A DNA stretch of 64,000 bases from Luteimonas mephitis DSM 12574 (GTDB lineage: Bacteria; Pseudomonadota; Gammaproteobacteria; Xanthomonadales; Xanthomonadaceae): NCBI RefSeq assembly GCF_000422305.1, contig NZ_KE383817.1, positions 316,507 to 380,506 of the forward strand. The letters run 5' to 3'. Positions 36,911 to 44,635 of this stretch are shown piece by piece. Numbering within the stretch: position 1 is the first letter of the stretch; each line of letters starts with the position of its first letter. A program made the translations under genes and the position numbers. The notes under the pieces were generated by a model, which was given only the letters and a program-made list of their open reading frames with translations, had not been told where the DNA came from and did not search any database.

Positions 36911-37287
36911 ACGAACCGGTGGCCGGCCGCTTGCAGCGCTTGCACTGCGGATTCCAGATTATCGGACTTGACCAGGACGTAGTCCGTGTCAAAAGTACTG
37001 ACCGCAAAGATGCCGATGCAGGCGCTGGCGAGGGGATCGAGGAACGCGGCCAGCACGCCCGTCTGGTCGAAGGCGAACGGGCCATGGATCCTGATCGCAC
37101 GCCAATGCCTGTCAACTTTGCTCAGGCCGGCTGCGGCATCTTCGGAACATACGATCGACAGCTCGTCATCCGTCCTGGTGACCGACATGAATTCGCGCGA
37201 GGCAAGCACCGCATCCGGGACGCCGGCCTCCGGCTCCAGCCTTGCGATCGCGAAGCCTTGGGAAAGTATCGAGAACGAGAGTGTCAT
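36904..37287 (-). CDS. ACT-domain protein (CASTOR-like)
   Basis: 127 residues from ATG at 37287. Two ACT-like halves; the C-terminal one is clear (GVLAAFLDPLASACIGIFAV, then DTDYVLVKSDNLESAVQALQ). Such proteins bind amino acids. The gene fills the space between two attC-like sites, with the ATG eight bases from one and the stop inside the other, the layout of a gene cassette. Confidence 0.85.
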   Translation of the reverse strand: MTLSFSILSQGFAIARLEPEAGVPDAVLASREFMSVTRTDDELSIVCSEDAAAGLSKVDRHWRAIRIHGPFAFDQTGVLAAFLDPLASACIGIFAVSTFDTDYVLVKSDNLESAVQALQAAGHRFVA

Positions 37288-37294
37288 GGTCTGT

Positions 37295-37356
37295 GGCCTG
37301 ATGCCCGGGTTGATTCGCGCCACGAAGCGGCGCCGGCTTGAACGAACTGCCAGGCC
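37295..37356 (-). other. attC-like site, upstream cassette
   Basis: On the minus strand GGCCTGGCAGTTCGTTCAAG, the hairpin GCGCCGCTTCGTGGCGC, and an end at CGGGCATCAGGCC. It aligns well with 43884-43943 over its whole length. Confidence 0.55.
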
Positions 37357-38125
37357 GCGTATCGATCAACCGACGCCACCCGTGGCAAGGGTATCCGACG
37401 CCGTACACGAGGCCAGCGATGACATCTGCGAAGTCGTGGATGGGCTTGCAGGAGGCCAGCGACGGGGCCCGGACGGTCAATGACAGGGCAGCCGACGCCG
37501 ATGATGGGGTCGCCGAGGCCAACGACCGGGTCCGGGAGTCCATCGACGGGGTCGCCGACCGCAACGATGGGGTCCGGAAGGTCATCGATGGGGTCCGCAA
37601 CCCCAAGTGATGGGGTCCAGGAGGTCATCGATGGGGTCGGCAACCAAAACGATGGGGTCCGGAAGGCCATCGATGGGGTCAGCAACCCCAAGTGATGGGG
37701 TCCATGAGGTCACCGATGGGGTCGGCAACCTCAACGATGGGGTCCAGAAGGCCATCGACCGGGCCGTCGACCGCAACGATGGGCGCCAAGAGGCCATCGA
37801 CGGGGTCGCGGACCGCAACGACGGGGTCCGAGAGGCCATCGATGGCTGCCAGAGCTTTGAACAGACGAAGCCTTTGCTGCAGCCCGCAATTGCGTCCAAT
37901 AACGGGACGAAACTCGCTTATCGGCTTTCGCAAACAAATGGATCAATGGAGAAGGGAAGTGAGTCTGAGGCCGCCCTCGGTTCGGAACAGCGAAACAGTG
38001 GCCCGAGCAGGTGCTCTGAAAAGTGTGCCCGTAAGAAAATCTCTCGGTCGGCTCGGCGGCACCCGGCGACTTAGAGAGTAGGATCGATAAGCGCTCGTTT
38101 CGCATTCACTCAGGGGAGAGATGTG
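37357..38125. other. Non-coding or pseudogene stretch around the tandem repeat
   Basis: Apart from the tandem repeat I see no intact gene. After the array the plus-strand frame stays open to 38074 with low-complexity, charged sequence. The 50 bases before 38126 must hold the promoter of the HsdR-N-like gene and include its GGGGAGAG site. Confidence 0.4.
37480..37853 (+). repeat. 21-nt tandem repeat array (decayed repeat gene)
   Basis: About 17 units of 21 nt alternating GATGGGGTCGCCGACCGCAA(C) and GATGGGGTCCGGGAGGTCAT(C), so the true period is 42 nt. Each unit encodes a heptad (DGVADRN, DGVREVI). Two units have one extra T (CCCCAAGTGATGGGG) that breaks the frame. A plus-strand frame from ATG 37419 stops at the first one. 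Confidence 0.8.
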
Positions 38126-38926
38126 ATGGCCAACGTACCGAAACGCGTTGCCGAACGACTTGTTGCAGGAATCAAACGGTATCAACCGATCCTGGCGAGC
38201 GCGAAGTCGCGCGATATCGGCGAAGCCGATACGGTCACCATCATCAAGGACCTGCTCGCGGATGTATTTGGATACGACAAGTACTCCGAGTTGACGTCGG
38301 AGTACGCGATACGGGGAACCTACTGCGACCTTGCCATCAAGATCGAAGGCACGCTGCAGACACTGATCGAAGTAAAGGCCATTGGCCTTGACCTCAAAGA
38401 TCATCATGCCAAACAGGCTATCGACTACGCCGCCAACCAGGGCGTCGACTGGGTCCTGTTGACCAATGGCACGCAATGGCGTGTCTACCACGTCATCTTC
38501 GCAAAGCCGATCGGCCAGGAACTGATCGTGGACATCGATTTCTGCGCACTCAATCCCCGCTCGGTGAACGACGTGGAAACCTTGTTCCTGTGGTGCAAGG
38601 AAGGCTGGCAGAAGTCAGTACTTGGCGAGTATCGCGACCAGAAGCAGGCACTGTCGCGCTTTTCCGTCGCCGCGGTGCTTCAGTCCGACCCGGTGGTATC
38701 GGTGATTCGTCGCGAGTTGAGAAGGCTATCGCCCGACATTCGTATTGAAGCGGAAGAGGTTCAAGCCGTTCTCGTCAACGAAGTGCTGAAACGTGATGTT
38801 CTGGAAGGCGATCAAGCCGCAGACGCCAGGAAGAAGCTGGCACGCGCTGCCCAGAAGCGCTTGCGGGACACCAAGCCAGAATCTTCCATAGGCAAAGCGT
38901 TGGTTGTTGGCAAACCAGGAACGTGA
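38126..38926 (+). CDS. HsdR N-terminal-domain protein, orphan
   Basis: 266 residues from ATG at 38126 (a GTG at 38123 is also in frame). The N-terminal 160 residues match the type I restriction HsdR-N nuclease-like domain: the Asp in YCDLAIKIEG and the Glu-x-Lys in TLIEVKAIGLDLKDHHAKQA (PD-(D/E)xK), then VDWVLLTNGTQWRVYHV. No helicase or methylase genes follow, so it is an orphan. The C-terminal 80 residues are helical and basic. Confidence 0.8.
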   Translation: MANVPKRVAERLVAGIKRYQPILASAKSRDIGEADTVTIIKDLLADVFGYDKYSELTSEYAIRGTYCDLAIKIEGTLQTLIEVKAIGLDLKDHHAKQAIDYAANQGVDWVLLTNGTQWRVYHVIFAKPIGQELIVDIDFCALNPRSVNDVETLFLWCKEGWQKSVLGEYRDQKQALSRFSVAAVLQSDPVVSVIRRELRRLSPDIRIEAEEVQAVLVNEVLKRDVLEGDQAADARKKLARAAQKRLRDTKPESSIGKALVVGKPGT

Positions 38927-38965
38927 TGCAGGCTTGATGAATCGGCCTGACCTTTCCCGTCGGAC

Positions 38966-39404
38966 CTTCGTGGGATGGGATTCCCGATCAGTGAACTGCC
39001 AGGCAGCTACTCGCTTCGCGGGCAGCGATAGCGGACGAACTCACCGCCCCGCTCGTCCACGGAGACCAGCTCATCCCCTGCTTCGGAAAGCTTGAAGTGC
39101 GCCGTGGCAAGCCACTCCTCGCCTTCACCGGCCATGTCGGCGATAAGCGCGACTTCACGCCGGCCTTGAACAACGATGGCCTGGATGAAGCCGACGCTCT
39201 CCCAATAGGAAATGGTGTTGGCATCGACCTTCAGGACGGAGTCGTTCCTGCCGATGCCACAGTCCGCAACGTCGGCATTCCACTCCCCGATGAACTGGTC
39301 GGGCATCGACTCCACCGACTCGGAGGCCATCGCCGATCCGCCCGCTGCGATGATGGCCAACAGCAATAGTGTCTTCATGATCTTTCCATGGAAGTCTGGC
39401 CCCG
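38966..39404. repeat. Direct repeat copy A (secreted-protein gene duplicate)
   Basis: About 439 bp repeated at 40557-40995 at a fixed offset of 1591 bases, in the same orientation. It covers the gene at 39007-39378 with short flanks. Confidence 0.9.
39007..39378 (-). CDS. Small secreted protein, paralog A
   Basis: 123 residues. Signal peptide (MKTLLLLAIIAAGGSAMA), then a small beta domain (PDQFIGEWNADVADCGIGRN) with two Cys. Nine residues differ from the copy at 40598-40969. Periplasmic. Function unknown; it could be an immunity-type protein or just a lipocalin-like binder. Confidence 0.8.
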   Translation of the reverse strand: MKTLLLLAIIAAGGSAMASESVESMPDQFIGEWNADVADCGIGRNDSVLKVDANTISYWESVGFIQAIVVQGRREVALIADMAGEGEEWLATAHFKLSEAGDELVSVDERGGEFVRYRCPRSE

Positions 39405-39634
39405 GACCGGGCCACGTCGCCGGCGCCCCGCTTTCAGTAGCCGGCGGCTTTGGAGTCCGGGATCAGATTACCCGAGCTGGCCGACAGAACAGGCAAGACA
39501 AGAGCGAAACGGGGTCGAAGTCGACTTCCTGCAAAACCAGCGGGAGGTGCGCTCCGGCGCCTGCCCCCGGCTTCCGTATTGGTCCCCGGGCACAGGCTGC
39601 GGCATCATCGCGGCGCACCCTTGGAGGACGCGGC

Positions 39635-40057
39635 ATGGCCCACTATGGCAAGTATCGCGGCACGGTCGTCAGCAACATCGATCCGCTGTTGCTGGGACGG
39701 CTGCAGGTATCGGTGTACGGCATATCCGGCATGGCTTCCTCCGCGTGGGCATTGCCCTGCCTGCCGCCCGGTGGAATGCCGGCCGTGCCGGAGGTCGGCG
39801 ATTCGGTCTGGGTGGAGTTCGAGCGTGGCGACCTCGATTTTCCGATCTGGTGCGGCGTGTTCTGGACGGATGCGTCGCGCGTGCCCGAAGCCCTGCGCAG
39901 CCCGGCGCCAGGCAATACGTTGTCGCTGCGCACGCAGGACGGCGCCGGCATCGTCATTGGTCCGGCTGGCGTCGTCATCGAGAACGGCAGGGGCGCCGGC
40001 ATTGCGTTGTCCGGCCCAGTTGTCTCGATCAACCACGGCGCGCTGGACATCATCTGA
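39635..40057 (+). CDS. Phage baseplate assembly protein V / spike OB-fold protein, orphan
   Basis: 140 residues from ATG at 39635 with TTGGAGGA. It reads as the gpV/gp5-type OB fold: YGKYRGTVVSNIDPLLLGRL, SWAMP-like SAWALPCLPPGG and VPEVGDSVWVEFERGDLDFP, then a short Gly-rich C-terminal beta stretch. In contractile injection systems and phages this protein forms the spike base. No other baseplate, tube or sheath gene is near. Its stop overlaps the next ATG. Confidence 0.85.
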   Translation: MAHYGKYRGTVVSNIDPLLLGRLQVSVYGISGMASSAWALPCLPPGGMPAVPEVGDSVWVEFERGDLDFPIWCGVFWTDASRVPEALRSPAPGNTLSLRTQDGAGIVIGPAGVVIENGRGAGIALSGPVVSINHGALDII

Positions 40058-40356
40058 TGGGCAGCCCCGTTCTCACCGCAGCCTCCGTACTGATCTGCGC
40101 TCATGGCACCCAGGCCACGCCGATACCAGGCAACCCGCGCGTCTTCGTCTCCGGCGTGCCCGTGCTGTGCGTGGGCGATCCTGTCGTCGTTGCTCCCTGC
40201 AATGCCGAATCGCCTTGCCTCATGCTCAAGCCGGCAGCATCGACGCGGGTCCGCGCTTCCGGGCAACCGCTCGCCATGGCGACCACCCTGGTCTCGGCCG
40301 CCAATGGACTTCCGGCGATGATCGCCACAACGCAGCAGCGGGTATTGCTGGAATAG
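40057..40356 (+). CDS. PAAR-like spike-tip protein, orphan
   Basis: 99 residues; the ATG overlaps the stop of the gpV-like gene (TGATG). It matches the PAAR-like group of phage/eCIS tips: SVLICAHGTQATPIPGNPRV, then a Cys/His-containing VAPCNAESPCLMLK and ending in TRVRASGQPLAMATTLV. No toxin domain is attached. Coupled to the spike gene, so both should be made together. Confidence 0.8.
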   Translation: MGSPVLTAASVLICAHGTQATPIPGNPRVFVSGVPVLCVGDPVVVAPCNAESPCLMLKPAASTRVRASGQPLAMATTLVSAANGLPAMIATTQQRVLLE

Positions 40357-40441
40357 CGCAACGCCTGCCTCCAGCCCGGACTCAAGCCCGCCGCATGAAG
40401 CACGAGTTGCGAGGCGCCATGGGCGCAAAACAACATCCATA

Positions 40442-40556
40442 GCAAGCGTAGGGCGGAACCGCCGAAGGCGTTTCCGCCGCATGTGCATGAGCGAGCAATT
40501 TCGGCAACGTCCAGGCATTCGGCGGAATCCGCTTCGCGGGTTCCGCCCTACGAGAT
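40442..40556. repeat. GTAGGGCGGAAC palindromic repeat, copy 2
   Basis: Second copy of 36372-36483 in the same orientation. It lies directly before the second copy of the secreted-protein gene, within the 241-base gap after the PAAR-like gene. Confidence 0.8.
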
Positions 40557-40995
40557 CTTCGTGGGATGGGATTCCCGCTCAGTGAACTGCCAGGCCGCTA
40601 CTCGCTTCGCGGGCAGCGATAGCGGACGAACTCACCGCCCCGCTCGTCCATGGAGACCAGCTCATCCCCTGCCTCGGAAAGCTTGAAGTGCGCCGTGGCA
40701 AGCCACTCCTCTCCTTCGCCGGACATGTCGGCGATAAGCGCGACTTCACGCCGGCCTTGAACAACGATGGCCTGGATGAAACCGACGCTCTCCCAATAGG
40801 AAATGGTGTTGGCATCAATCTTCAGGATGGAGTCGTTCCTGCCGATGCCACAGTCCGCAACGTCGGCATTCCACTCCCCGATGAACTGGTCGGGTATCGA
40901 ATCCACCGGCTCGGCGGCCATCGCCGATCCGCCCGCTGCAATGATGGCCAACATCAAGAGTGTCTTCATGATCTTTCCATGGAAGTCCGGCCCCT
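40557..40995. repeat. Direct repeat copy B
   Basis: Second copy of 38966-39404. Confidence 0.9.
40598..40969 (-). CDS. Small secreted protein, paralog B
   Basis: 123 residues, about 93 percent identical to the protein at 39007-39378. Most changes are in the signal peptide and the first mature residues (AEPVDSIPDQF versus SESVESMPDQF). Both copies are intact, which argues for recent duplication or continued selection. Confidence 0.8.
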   Translation of the reverse strand: MKTLLMLAIIAAGGSAMAAEPVDSIPDQFIGEWNADVADCGIGRNDSILKIDANTISYWESVGFIQAIVVQGRREVALIADMSGEGEEWLATAHFKLSEAGDELVSMDERGGEFVRYRCPRSE

Positions 40996-41052
40996 GCGCA
41001 AAAACGGGGGGCCCGAGTCAATCTTCTGAAACGTATGCCCTGATCGCTGTTC

Positions 41053-41622
41053 TTATCGTGCCGGCGAGAAATGCACGTCTGCCTTCCAGTTGACTCTTAC
41101 CGGCTGGCGATTCATTGCTCCTCGATCCAATCCACTTGGACAGAGTTTCTCGTTGTACTTGAAGGAGGAAACACTCTCGCCCGGGCTGCCTCCTGCCTCC
41201 GAGACGAGCGTGTCGCAACCCTCGACTTCCGGTTCCACATAAAAATACGTTTGGTAGATCCCACCCGGCTCCGGAACAAAAGAGACAGTGACGCTGCAGA
41301 TCCTGTTCTGCGCAAATCTCGCATCGATGTAGCGGTGGGTCAGCACGAATGGCTTCCCGCTCGGGATCAGCACCGTCTTCCCGGCCTCTGGAGACGGCGC
41401 ATCCTTCGTCGGGCCGTAGAACGTCGCCAAACGCCCACCACTCCTGTTTGGCTTGCAGCCCTCGTTCTCATAAGCGTCCGTAAAGAAATTGGCTGTATTC
41501 CCGACAATCCTGAGCGTCGCACTATCCGGCGCGGCTCCATACTCGTACTGGCTTACGCAGCCTGCCAGCGCTAGAGCCAACGCCGCTAGGAAACAGTGAT
41601 TCAATGAAATCGTTCTGTGCAT
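41053..41622 (-). CDS. Hypothetical lipoprotein
   Basis: 189 residues from ATG at 41622. Signal with lipobox ALAGC. Beta-rich mature domain with five Cys (ENEGCKPNRSGGRLATFYGP; RICSVTVSFVPEPGG; VEGCDTLVSEAGG). Not recognised. AT-richer than the core genes, as are its neighbours up to 44.6 kb. Confidence 0.75.
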   Translation of the reverse strand: MHRTISLNHCFLAALALALAGCVSQYEYGAAPDSATLRIVGNTANFFTDAYENEGCKPNRSGGRLATFYGPTKDAPSPEAGKTVLIPSGKPFVLTHRYIDARFAQNRICSVTVSFVPEPGGIYQTYFYVEPEVEGCDTLVSEAGGSPGESVSSFKYNEKLCPSGLDRGAMNRQPVRVNWKADVHFSPAR

Positions 41623-41638
41623 GGTCGGCCAACGTCTC

Positions 41639-42094
41639 CTACTCAGCCGGCACTGCATATTGCGCCTGCCTGACGCAACTCTCGGCGTCGCTTCGAGTAG
41701 AGAAATGATCGACAGTCAGTACTCCCCACCCGTGGCCGGTCATTCCGACCCAAAGGATTGGCACCTCATCGGCAAGCGTCTCGATCTTCAGCACGCCGCT
41801 CTTTCCGCCAGGATTGTGCTCGATGTAGACGTCGTGTGACCCGGGCGCCAGGACGGTATGCGCGAAGTTGCTCGGCTTCAATGTTCCGATTGGATTGCCA
41901 TCAACTACCGCGGTAGTGCGGTTTCCGGCGCCGACGAAGGCTGCTTTCTCCCGGCAAACATAGAGACTCACTTTTCCAGGGATCGGTTGCAGATTGCGAA
42001 GCATGGCCTCGGCATCCTTGTCCCCATACTTCACGGTTGCACATCCGGACACACAGATAAGAACTGCTCCAATCGCAACTATGCTCTTGCCCAT
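41639..42094 (-). CDS. DUF2846-like lipoprotein
   Basis: 151 residues. Signal with lipobox CVSGC, then DUF2846-type sequence: VSLYVCREKAAFVGAG, VVDGNPIGTLKPSNFAHTVL and APGSHDVYIEHNPGG. Lies just upstream of the other lipoprotein gene on the same strand with 16 bases between, so the two form an operon. Confidence 0.8.
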   Translation of the reverse strand: MGKSIVAIGAVLICVSGCATVKYGDKDAEAMLRNLQPIPGKVSLYVCREKAAFVGAGNRTTAVVDGNPIGTLKPSNFAHTVLAPGSHDVYIEHNPGGKSGVLKIETLADEVPILWVGMTGHGWGVLTVDHFSTRSDAESCVRQAQYAVPAE

Positions 42095-42322
42095 TTCAGT
42101 ACCCCCATGATTAGTTGTTGAAGCTTAGCTACGAACTCGACCTATCCCCAAGGTCATTGCGATGGGTATGCGCCTGCACTGAGGAAGCCCTGCTCCCGAT
42201 CACAAACTTTGCGACCCATCACCAGAGAGAATGGCAGATGCAGCCATTAACCACCTCCGCGCACTTCAACTGCCGAATATTTTCTTTGCGATTCAATTGG
42301 AACTGAACATGACTCCGTTCTT

Positions 42323-43861
42323 CTAGCTGATGCCAGCGTTCCGCTGAGCCTTGATGAAGGCGCGCATGGCTTCAATCGAGTCATAGAGTTCAGCAGGGGA
42401 GAAGCGCTGGTTGTGCGGATTCTCAGGGTGATGGATCTGGTGACGAATGAAGTCGGTGTTGCTGATTTGCTCCGTGCGTGTCGAGCCACTTCTCAACAAG
42501 CGAACGTAATTCACGACTGGTCGAGTAGCCCGGAATGCCTCGAGGTCGCCAGATGATTCTATGTGCGCGTAGAGCTCGTCGTGGTACTCGGACGTCGGTT
42601 CGCCGAATGCGGAGAAGCTGACCTCATTGAGACTCGGGTAAGGCAATTCACTGGGCAGAACGCGCGACACGCGCTCCTGCGGCCCGCTGGACACAAGTCT
42701 GAGGCAGTCAAAGCTCAAGTGTTTGACGACTTCGGGACTGTGCGTTGTGAAGAGAACCTGGGTAGCTTGTGCAGTCGAAAGCGCCTTTAGGGCGGCTGTT
42801 AGGCCGCGTTGGTGCTCGGGATGCTGCGAGGTTTCCGGCTCTTCGATTGCGTAAACGACGTGCCGATTTCCTGCTCCGGCAAGTCGCCGCTCCGCTTCAG
42901 CGCGGAAGAAGCTTATTAGCACAAGCCGCTTGACCCCGCTGCCCCGCTTATTGATGGGTATGCCTTGATCGCCCGATATTCCAACGCTTTTGAAGACGTC
43001 CGACCACTTGAGCGCGTCTGAGTCAGGTATCTGAGGTTCCAAGGAAGCAGCTAGTTGGGGGTTCAATTCACGCAGCTTCTCAAGAGTTCGATCCGCAACA
43101 TCCTCCAAGCGTGCTCGAACCTTATCCGCAACCTCCCGAAGATTCGCGCGAATTGCCGCGTCACCGAGTATTTCCCGAACTGCCACGCGCATTGGATCCT
43201 GCACTTCATCGTCGGACTCAGCATTCTTCCGGTCCGACTGGAATAAGGTAAACAATGGCATCTTAGCTTTGAGCTGATCCCAGATTGCCTTCGTATCCTC
43301 CTTGGCAATTTCAATCTCGCACTCACTAAGTGCGAGGTCGGAGTGACCAGCCCAGATTGCTTTTCGTAGTTCCGCGCTCCGTGTCTTGTCGGAGCAAGTG
43401 AAGCCTTTCTCGTCCACAGCCTTCCGCAGTTCGGTGATTTTCTTTTGGTGGAGATCTCCGCAGCCGTCAGCAGTCGGATGGCTGGCGCGGATAAAGACTC
43501 GCTCTTTTCCCGATGGAGAGAAGCGCTTGACAATGTGCAAAGTGCCTTGTGCCGTAGTCAAGTACTCGCTCGCCAATGTTGTCCGGTTGGTGGAATCGAT
43601 CACGATCTCGGCCGGGAGTTCGGTGAACTCAACACTGACCTCGATTTGGTCTTCCCCGCGGGCGAGACAAGACTTGTTGATGTCTTCCTTATCGATCTTG
43701 ATGCACCCCTTACCTTCATTGAAGAAGACATCTAGGGCCTCGAGAATCGTCGACTTCCCAATGTCGTTTCGGCCTACCAAAACGGACAGATCGTCAAGCC
43801 CGACAACAACCGGCTTAGAGTAGCCACGAAATCGATTCACCGTCACAGCTTTAATCTTCAT
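42323..43861 (-). CDS. OLD-like AAA/SMC-type ATPase
   Basis: 512 residues. ABC-ATPase parts: Walker A GRNDIGKST, signature-like KRGSGVKRLVLISFF, Walker B YAIEEPETSQHPEHQ and H-loop LFTTHSP. A coiled insert of about 200 residues lies between. No TOPRIM nuclease domain follows; instead a C-terminal part contains DFIRHQIHHPENPHNQRF, seen in some stand-alone ATPases of defence islands. Lower GC than the core genes. Its ATG is 23 bases past an attC-like site. A role in phage defence is inference. Confidence 0.85.
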   Translation of the reverse strand: MKIKAVTVNRFRGYSKPVVVGLDDLSVLVGRNDIGKSTILEALDVFFNEGKGCIKIDKEDINKSCLARGEDQIEVSVEFTELPAEIVIDSTNRTTLASEYLTTAQGTLHIVKRFSPSGKERVFIRASHPTADGCGDLHQKKITELRKAVDEKGFTCSDKTRSAELRKAIWAGHSDLALSECEIEIAKEDTKAIWDQLKAKMPLFTLFQSDRKNAESDDEVQDPMRVAVREILGDAAIRANLREVADKVRARLEDVADRTLEKLRELNPQLAASLEPQIPDSDALKWSDVFKSVGISGDQGIPINKRGSGVKRLVLISFFRAEAERRLAGAGNRHVVYAIEEPETSQHPEHQRGLTAALKALSTAQATQVLFTTHSPEVVKHLSFDCLRLVSSGPQERVSRVLPSELPYPSLNEVSFSAFGEPTSEYHDELYAHIESSGDLEAFRATRPVVNYVRLLRSGSTRTEQISNTDFIRHQIHHPENPHNQRFSPAELYDSIEAMRAFIKAQRNAGIS

Positions 43862-43883
43862 TAGCTACGATCTCCCCATCATC

Positions 43884-43943
43884 AGCTAACGCTTGAGTTA
43901 AGCCGACCCGTGAAGCGGGTTCGGTTTGAACGAATTGTTAGCC
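43884..43943 (-). other. attC-like site (best preserved)
   Basis: 60 bp. On the minus strand it runs from GGCTAAC to GTTAGCT, which pair as R''/R' boxes, with TTCAAACCGAACCCG and CGGGTCGGCTTAA as inner arms and the loop CTTCA between. Size, symmetry and the stop codon of the neighbouring gene inside it (43938-43940) fit an integron attC. Confidence 0.7.
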
Positions 43944-44402
43944 ATTTGCCTGTACCACTGCGATGAGGCCGGTGATGCCGGTCAACGCGGTCAGCCAGAC
44001 GACATAGCGCGTTCGGCTTTCATGGCGCTCCTTGATCTCTTGCCGGATCTCCCGCCTTAAATGACGAACACCGCCGTCGCTGAGATACCAGCTGCCAGTT
44101 TGCCGCCCCTCGTACCAAAGAGGTGACTCGTTGCCGTCAGTATCTCTGACGTAAGGAATAGGGACTCGTAGGCGCCTGGCTTTACGGAGGAGATTTGAGG
44201 TTAGAAAGCTATCCTCTTGCTCCTGCTGCAACTCCATTTCGAAACGATACGCGCCCTCAAGCTCCGCTAGATCATTCAGCCTTTTTTCGCTTCTGGAAGC
44301 TGCGATGCCTTTGCCGTAGCCGCGTTGAATACTGCGTCGATCCCATGCTAGGCGAAGTCGCTCAGGCGCAAGCTTGTGGAAGATCTTTCCGATATGCGAC
44401 AT
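43938..44402 (-). CDS. Hypothetical membrane-anchored protein (cassette-like)
   Basis: 154 residues from ATG at 44402. Basic helical N-terminal part, a central stretch with ESPLWYEGRQTGSWYLSDGG, and one membrane helix at the C-terminus (YVVWLTALTGITGLIAVV). The TAA stop lies in the attC-like site. Seen in many gammaproteobacteria; function unknown. 44403-44635 after it shows no gene. Confidence 0.75.
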   Translation of the reverse strand: MSHIGKIFHKLAPERLRLAWDRRSIQRGYGKGIAASRSEKRLNDLAELEGAYRFEMELQQEQEDSFLTSNLLRKARRLRVPIPYVRDTDGNESPLWYEGRQTGSWYLSDGGVRHLRREIRQEIKERHESRTRYVVWLTALTGITGLIAVVQANG

Positions 44403-44635
44403 AGCTGAGAAATGGCAAACTACTATTCGGCCTCTCCCCAGAGGCATCGCGCCGAGTATGCCCGCGCGCAGCTTTCCTATAGCAATAGGAATTATTCTCT
44501 AGGAATCATCGACTTGGCCATCGATTCAAGCACTTGCCCTTCCCAGGAATTGCGTTGTGGCGCCCATGTGCGTGGAGTCCCACACCCCACATCCGCAGGG
44601 CGTTAAGAGAGGGATCCCGGCAAGCAAGCCCGCCC

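Noticed and set aside
37480..37853. Possible CRISPR array
   Set aside because: The units are contiguous 21-mers with no unique spacers and they encode heptads, so this is a tandem repeat.
42095..42322. A fourth attC-like site after the ATPase gene
   Set aside because: I found no pairing boxes or TTCAA arm pattern there, so the ATPase cannot be shown to be a complete cassette.
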